64,000 nucleotides of DNA, from the NCBI RefSeq assembly GCF_004209755.1, contig NZ_CP035913.1, positions 4,030,001-4,094,000 of the forward strand, read 5' to 3'. The notes beneath the pieces were generated by a model, which saw nothing but the letters and a program-made list of their open reading frames with translations, searched no databases and had not been told where the DNA came from. A program made the position numbers and the translations under genes. The DNA is from Pseudoduganella lutea. GTDB lineage: Bacteria > Pseudomonadota > Gammaproteobacteria > Burkholderiales > Burkholderiaceae_D. Every line of letters starts with the position of its first letter. The stretch's first letter is position 1. Shown piece by piece: positions 60,060 to 64,000 of this stretch.

Positions 60060-61286
60060 GTGGACAACGTCACCCACACCTTCGTCGGCCTCGGCATCGG
60101 CGAGCTGGTGCAGCGCTCGCTGCCGGCCGAGCCCGATGAGGCGCACCAGCGCACGCGCCACCGGCTGCTGCTGACAGCCTGCGCGGCGGCCAGCAATTTC
60201 CCCGACCTGGACCTGGTGCTGACCGACCTGCTGCCGGCGCCGCTGGGCTACCTGCTCCATCATCGCGGTCACACGCATACGCTGCTGTATGCATTGCCGC
60301 AGGCGCTGCTGCTGCTTGCCGCGCTGTGGCTGCTGTGGCCGAATGCCCGCAGCCTGCTGAAAGGCAGCGGCCATGCGCGGCGGGGCCTGGGGCTGGCCAT
60401 CGTGCTCGGCTTCCTGCTGCACATGTCGATGGACTTCCTGAATTCCTACGGCATCCACCCGCTCGCGCCATTCGATCCGCGCTGGTTCTATGGCGACCTG
60501 GTGTTCATTGTCGAACCCGTGTTCTGGGTGGCGTTCGGCGTGCCGCTGGCGCTGGCGATTCCACGGCGCCCCCTGCGCTGGCTGGCGCTGGGCGCACTGG
60601 CGGCGTTCCTGGCCTTCGTCACGTGGCGCGGCTACCTGGATATCGTCTCGCTGGCCGGCCTGCTGGCGGTCGGCGGTGTCATCGCGGCGCTGCGCATCAC
60701 GCGCATGCAGAGCCGGCGCGCACTGGCGCTGTCTGCGCTGGTGAGCGTGGCGTTCATCGCCGTGCAGGGCGGTGCCTCGTCGGCGGGGCGCGCCCGGATC
60801 GAAGCGGCGCTCCAGGGGATCGACCCGGCGTCGCGCGTGCTGGACGTGGCGATGACGGCGTTCCCGGCGCAGCCGCTGTGCTGGTCGTTCGTCGCCATCG
60901 AGGAAAATGCGGGGCAGGGCACTTACCGGCTGCGGCGCGGCTTGCTGAACCTGGCCCCCGGCGTGCTGGCACAATGTCCGGCCGCCTTTGCCGATCCGGC
61001 CGCTCCCGCCACCGCGGTGGCCGGCGTGCACCTCGCTTCCGAATGGCAGGGCAGCCTGGCCACGCTGCGCGCGCTGGCAAAGAACGATTGCCATGTAAAC
61101 GCCTGGCTGCGCTTTGCCCGCATGCCGGCGGTGGATGCCGAGGTCGCCAGCGACCTGCGCTTTTCGGCCACGCCGCGCGGCAATTTCACCACGCTGGACG
61201 TGGCCGAGGCTGGCCGTGCGCCATGCGGCAACGTGCCGCGCTGGGGCTACCCGCGCGCCGATCTGCTGGGCCCTGCACTACACTAA
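60060..61286 (+). CDS. YdjM-like metal-dependent hydrolase-type membrane protein
   Basis: A 408-residue inner-membrane protein of the YdjM/DUF457 group. The N-terminus MDNVTHTFVGLGIGE, ASNFPDLDLVL, HHRGHTHTLLYALP and LLHMSMDFLNSYGIHPLAPFD give the conserved His/Asp set that resembles a metal site. Several TM helices run from about residue 80 to 240. The C-terminal 150 residues form an extra soluble domain (residues about 250-408). The GTG start at 60060 abuts the DUF427 stop without a gap. E. coli YdjM is LexA-regulated, but no SOS box was recognised here. Confidence 0.85.
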   Translation: MDNVTHTFVGLGIGELVQRSLPAEPDEAHQRTRHRLLLTACAAASNFPDLDLVLTDLLPAPLGYLLHHRGHTHTLLYALPQALLLLAALWLLWPNARSLLKGSGHARRGLGLAIVLGFLLHMSMDFLNSYGIHPLAPFDPRWFYGDLVFIVEPVFWVAFGVPLALAIPRRPLRWLALGALAAFLAFVTWRGYLDIVSLAGLLAVGGVIAALRITRMQSRRALALSALVSVAFIAVQGGASSAGRARIEAALQGIDPASRVLDVAMTAFPAQPLCWSFVAIEENAGQGTYRLRRGLLNLAPGVLAQCPAAFADPAAPATAVAGVHLASEWQGSLATLRALAKNDCHVNAWLRFARMPAVDAEVASDLRFSATPRGNFTTLDVAEAGRAPCGNVPRWGYPRADLLGPALH

Positions 61287-61293
61287 GCGACCC

Positions 61294-62184
61294 ATGAACG
61301 TTCGCCCAACCAAGGCACCTGCGCCGCCCGAGCAGTCGACCGATCCAAACCAGCATTTCGGCAAGCCCGAAGGCGGCTGGCGCGAAGAGCTGTATGAGAT
61401 CATCTTCGAGTCGCACACCCGCAAGGGCCAGATCTTCGACCTGGTGCTGATCGGTGCGATCGTGCTGTCGGTGGTCACCGTGGTGCTGACGTCGATCGCG
61501 CCGGTAGCGAAGGAATATGGCCACTGGCTCTTCGTTTCCGAATGGGTGTTCACGTTGCTGTTCACGGTCGAATACATCGGCCGCCTGTTGTGCGTGAAGC
61601 GGCCGGACCGCTACGCCCGCAGCTTTTTCGGCGTGATCGACCTGATGTCGGTGGTGCCCAGCTATGTCTCGCTGTTCTTCCCCGGCTCGCACGTCTTGCT
61701 GGATGTGCGGATCCTGCGGTTGCTGCGCATTTTCCGCATCCTCAAGCTCACGCTGTATATCCAGGAATACAGCATGCTGGGCGACGCGCTGCTGGCCAGC
61801 CGGCGCAAGATCCTCATCTTCCTTTCCGTGGTGTTCCTGATCGTCTTCCTTCTTGGCACGGTGATGTACGTGGTGGAAGGGCCGCGGCACGGCTTTACCA
61901 GCATTCCCACGGCCGTCTACTGGGCTATCTCGACCGTGACGACGGTCGGCTTCGGCGACCTGGTACCCAAGACCGACATTGGCCGTGCCATCGCCTCGTT
62001 CATGATGTTGCTTGGCTGGGGCATCCTGGCCGTGCCGACCGGGATCATCAGTTCGGAGCTTTCGCACCAGCGCGGGGTGCGCGCCACCACGGGACGGGTT
62101 TGTACGCGCTGTTTTGCATCCGGCCACGAGGATGCGGCCCACTTCTGCAAGAACTGTGGCGAGGGGCTGCCGCAAGAAACCTGA
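61294..62184 (+). CDS. voltage-gated-type potassium channel with C-terminal zinc ribbon
   Basis: A 296-residue six-TM ion channel. The voltage-sensor helix S4 is seen as VRILRLLRIFRILKLTLY, and the pore has AISTVTTVGFGDLVP with the K+ selectivity filter TVGFGD. S6 contains MMLLGWGILAVPTGIISSEL. After a short linker the C-terminus carries CTRCFASGHEDAAHFCKNCG, two CxxC pairs spaced as a zinc ribbon, which is not part of the usual channel core. The start at 61294 lies 7 bp after the preceding stop, so it probably shares the DUF427-YdjM transcript. Confidence 0.9.
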   Translation: MNVRPTKAPAPPEQSTDPNQHFGKPEGGWREELYEIIFESHTRKGQIFDLVLIGAIVLSVVTVVLTSIAPVAKEYGHWLFVSEWVFTLLFTVEYIGRLLCVKRPDRYARSFFGVIDLMSVVPSYVSLFFPGSHVLLDVRILRLLRIFRILKLTLYIQEYSMLGDALLASRRKILIFLSVVFLIVFLLGTVMYVVEGPRHGFTSIPTAVYWAISTVTTVGFGDLVPKTDIGRAIASFMMLLGWGILAVPTGIISSELSHQRGVRATTGRVCTRCFASGHEDAAHFCKNCGEGLPQET

Positions 62185-62326
62185 GGGAAGCACCAGGCGG
62201 GACGGTGAAATTGCCCAGCTCGCCCGGCAATTGTCATACAAGCCACGGTCGTTGCAAATTCGTGGCCATGGCACGCCAATTGCTGCTACATTGTCTCGTA
62301 TAGACAAATCCAATCAGGAGCGCACC

Positions 62327-62503
62327 ATGAACGAATCGGTTTCCACCTCCAAGCCGGCGCCACGCGAACGCGACAACACCAAGGCAATGTTGCGCGCCGA
62401 CCGCATGCAAGACTTGCACAAGAAACATGTCAAGACCGGTGCCGTGGCGGCCGGCGGCTTGCTGGCGCTGGTTGGCCTGGCCGCCGTGCTTCTGGGCGCC
62501 TGA
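62327..62503 (+). CDS. small single-TM protein
   Basis: A 58-residue protein I do not recognise. A polar, charged N-terminal half (APRERDNTKAMLRADRMQDL HKKH, basic) precedes one hydrophobic helix (TGAVAAGGLLALVGLAAVLL) at the very C-terminus, so it looks tail-anchored. A CAGGAG site 7 nt before the ATG at 62327 supports it. It lies alone between the K+ channel and convergent tsaD, with 142 bp upstream that may hold its promoter. Confidence 0.65.
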   Translation: MNESVSTSKPAPRERDNTKAMLRADRMQDLHKKHVKTGAVAAGGLLALVGLAAVLLGA

Positions 62504-62522
62504 GCGCAGCGCCCGCTTACCG

Positions 62523-63566
62523 TCAGATGACTTTCAGTTCGTCCAGCGGCCAGCGTGGGCGCACATTGAACGCATAGTCACGGCGGGCCGCATCGGGATT
62601 GATCGACAGGCGCATGGCACCGGCAAACGCAATCATCGCGCCGTTATCGGTGCAGAACTCCAGCTCGGGGTAGTACACACGGAAGCGCTTGTGGTTTGGG
62701 CCTTTCGCTGCCGCCGCGTTCAACGCGGCGCGCAGCTGGCTGTTCGCGCCCACGCCGCCAGCAATGACGAGTCGCTTCAGGCCCGTCTGCTTTAGTGCCG
62801 CGACACATTTCGCCACCAGCACGTCGACGATCGCATCGACGAAGCCGCGCGCGATGTTGGCTTTGTCCTGTTCGCACACATTGGCCACGCCGCTTTTCTT
62901 GACGACCGTGAGCACGGCCGTTTTCAAGCCGGAAAAGCTGAAGTTCAAATCCTTCGAGTGCAGCATGGGCCGCGGCAGCTTGTAGGCGGTGGGGTCGCCG
63001 AACTCGGCCAGGCGCGAGATCGCCGGCCCGCCCGGGTAGCCCAGGCCCAGCAGCTTGGCCGACTTGTCGAAGGCTTCGCCTGCCGCATCGTCCAGCGTTT
63101 CGCCCAGCAATGCATACTGGCCCACGCCATCCACGCGCATCAGCTGCGTGTGACCGCCCGAAACGAGCAGTGCCACGAACGGAAACTCCGGCGGGTCCGA
63201 TGCCAGCAGGGGCGACAGCAGGTGCCCCTCCAGGTGATGCACGCCCAGCACCGGTTTATCCAGCGCGAGGCCCAGGCTGCACGCGATCGACGAACCGACC
63301 AGCAGCGCACCCGCGAGCCCGGGGCCCTGGGTATAGGCGATGGCATCGATATCGGCCGCCGCGATGCCAGCCCCGTCCAGCGTTTGCTGCAACAGGGGGA
63401 TCGCCCGGCGGATATGGTCGCGCGACGCCAGCTCCGGCACCACACCGCCATATTCCTCGTGCATCGCCACCTGCGAGTGCAAGGCATGCGAGAGCAGGCC
63501 ACGGCCGGTGTCATACAGGGCCAGGCCGGTTTCGTCACAGGAGGATTCAACGCCGAGAACGATCAT
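62523..63566 (-). CDS. tsaD: tRNA threonylcarbamoyltransferase TsaD
   Basis: A 347-residue TsaD (Gcp/Kae1/YgjD family), the catalytic subunit that moves threonylcarbamoyl from TC-AMP to A37 of tRNA. Motifs are [33 protein letters not shown] with iron-binding His pattern, [28 protein letters not shown] (the HxxxH metal site), [10 protein letters not shown] and [14 protein letters not shown]. The partner TsaE is encoded 20 kb away. Its start faces nirD across about 270 bp. Confidence 0.97.
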   Translation of the reverse strand: MIVLGVESSCDETGLALYDTGRGLLSHALHSQVAMHEEYGGVVPELASRDHIRRAIPLLQQTLDGAGIAAADIDAIAYTQGPGLAGALLVGSSIACSLGLALDKPVLGVHHLEGHLLSPLLASDPPEFPFVALLVSGGHTQLMRVDGVGQYALLGETLDDAAGEAFDKSAKLLGLGYPGGPAISRLAEFGDPTAYKLPRPMLHSKDLNFSFSGLKTAVLTVVKKSGVANVCEQDKANIARGFVDAIVDVLVAKCVAALKQTGLKRLVIAGGVGANSQLRAALNAAAAKGPNHKRFRVYYPELEFCTDNGAMIAFAGAMRLSINPDAARRDYAFNVRPRWPLDELKVI

Positions 63567-63839
63567 GGTAAGAGCTAAAAGTGAGGGCTGAAAATGCGGG
63601 GCAATCCGCCATTGTAATGGAAAGCACCGGCCGTTTCAGCCGGGGCGACATGAAGGATGGGCCTGTCCCAGCGCCAGGCACGGGCACATCGAGGATGCGC
63701 CGCACTGCCACCGCACGAGGCACGGCCGCACCGAGGCAGTGCGGTCGCGTGCCGGGGTGGGGCGCTTTACCGCCGTGGCGATGGCATCGCTCTTGCTACT
63801 ACTCTGGCATTGCGGCCAGGAGCCGTGGAAGGAGAAGCA

Positions 63840-64000
63840 ATGCCCGAACACTGGAAAATGGTTTGCAAGGTCAAGGATATTGCGCCGGGCGGCGCGCACC
63901 ACGTGCCGCGCGGCCTGGCGTGGCAGGAGTTGCCCGGCGTGGCCGTGTTCCGCACGGTCGACGACCGCATCTATGCGCTGCTGGACAGCTGCCCGCACAA
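63840..64000 (+). CDS. nirD: nitrite reductase small subunit NirD (3' truncated by window)
   Basis: The first 53 codons of a Rieske-type protein: MPEHWKMVCKVKDIAPGGA, then VAVFRTVDDRIYALLDSCPH, which ends in the first Cys-x-His pair of the [2Fe-2S] site. This matches the start of NirD, the small subunit of cytosolic NADH nitrite reductase, including the phrase VFRTxDDxxxALLDxCPH. The start has GAAGGAG 7 nt upstream. The presence of nirB nearby cannot be seen. Other Rieske ferredoxin subunits remain possible. Confidence 0.8.
   Translation, partial: MPEHWKMVCKVKDIAPGGAHHVPRGLAWQELPGVAVFRTVDDRIYALLDSCPH

Overview
The window reads as a stretch of chromosome from a high-GC betaproteobacterium, most likely Oxalobacteraceae of the Massilia/Duganella/Pseudoduganella type. 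This is an inference. It rests on the ybeY-phoH-miaB order, a PEP-CTERM surface protein, a MutL with endonuclease-type C-terminal motifs, a secreted pectin-degrading locus, a DctPQM TRAP system and the general codon style. No plasmid, prophage, insertion sequence or CRISPR array was seen.

Layout. 1-7.5 kb: tail of a ZntB/CorA transporter, the ybeY-phoH-miaB RNA-processing cluster (minus), a small HTH protein, an HDOD pair, DUF1697, DUF3224 and a ChaN-like lipoprotein. 7.6-18.4 kb: a pectin and galacturonate locus. On the minus strand are uronate dehydrogenase and galactarate dehydratase. Divergent from them are a FadR-type regulator, a TonB-dependent receptor, a rhamnogalacturonan acetylesterase, a pectin methylesterase and a GH28 polygalacturonase. 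Together they cover outer-membrane uptake, de-esterification, depolymerisation and the oxidative route D-galacturonate -> galactarate -> 5-keto-4-deoxy-glucarate. A double operator lies between garD and the regulator. 18.5-24.8 kb: a glycosyltransferase, a thioredoxin, an MHS-type MFS transporter, an amidohydrolase with two XapX membrane proteins, and a winged-helix/ATPase regulator. 25-30.4 kb: a 1641-residue Gly/Ala/Ser repeat protein with a PEP-CTERM anchor, translationally coupled to a one-TM protein. 30.4-33.6 kb: a small unknown gene and two paralogous secreted proteins, the second carrying ankyrin repeats and having lower GC.

33.7-43.7 kb: two near-identical elongator tRNA-Met genes, then miaA-mutL and a periplasmic cyclophilin (all minus), DedA, an unusual alpha-carbonic anhydrase, a sugar-phosphate mutarotase, amiC-tsaE (minus) and queG. 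43.8-52 kb: a MarR-CPBP operon, an AAA ATPase, a FixJ-like regulator and its sensor kinase, divergent from dctPQM, followed by a structured intergenic region ending in a strong terminator. 52-64 kb: ogt-xerD, a small basic protein, a PAS-GGDEF-EAL protein, an EEP-family hydrolase with an internal 27-bp minisatellite, ybaK, plsY, a DsbA-family protein, DUF427, a YdjM-like membrane protein, a K+ channel with a zinc-ribbon tail, a small membrane protein, tsaD and the start of nirD.

Four convergent gene junctions carry palindromic repeats instead of ordinary T-tailed terminators. Several tRNA-modification genes (miaA, miaB, queG, tsaE, tsaD) and a tRNA-editing gene (ybaK) are scattered through the window. 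Functional calls come from reading motifs and remembered family sequences; no database search was run.
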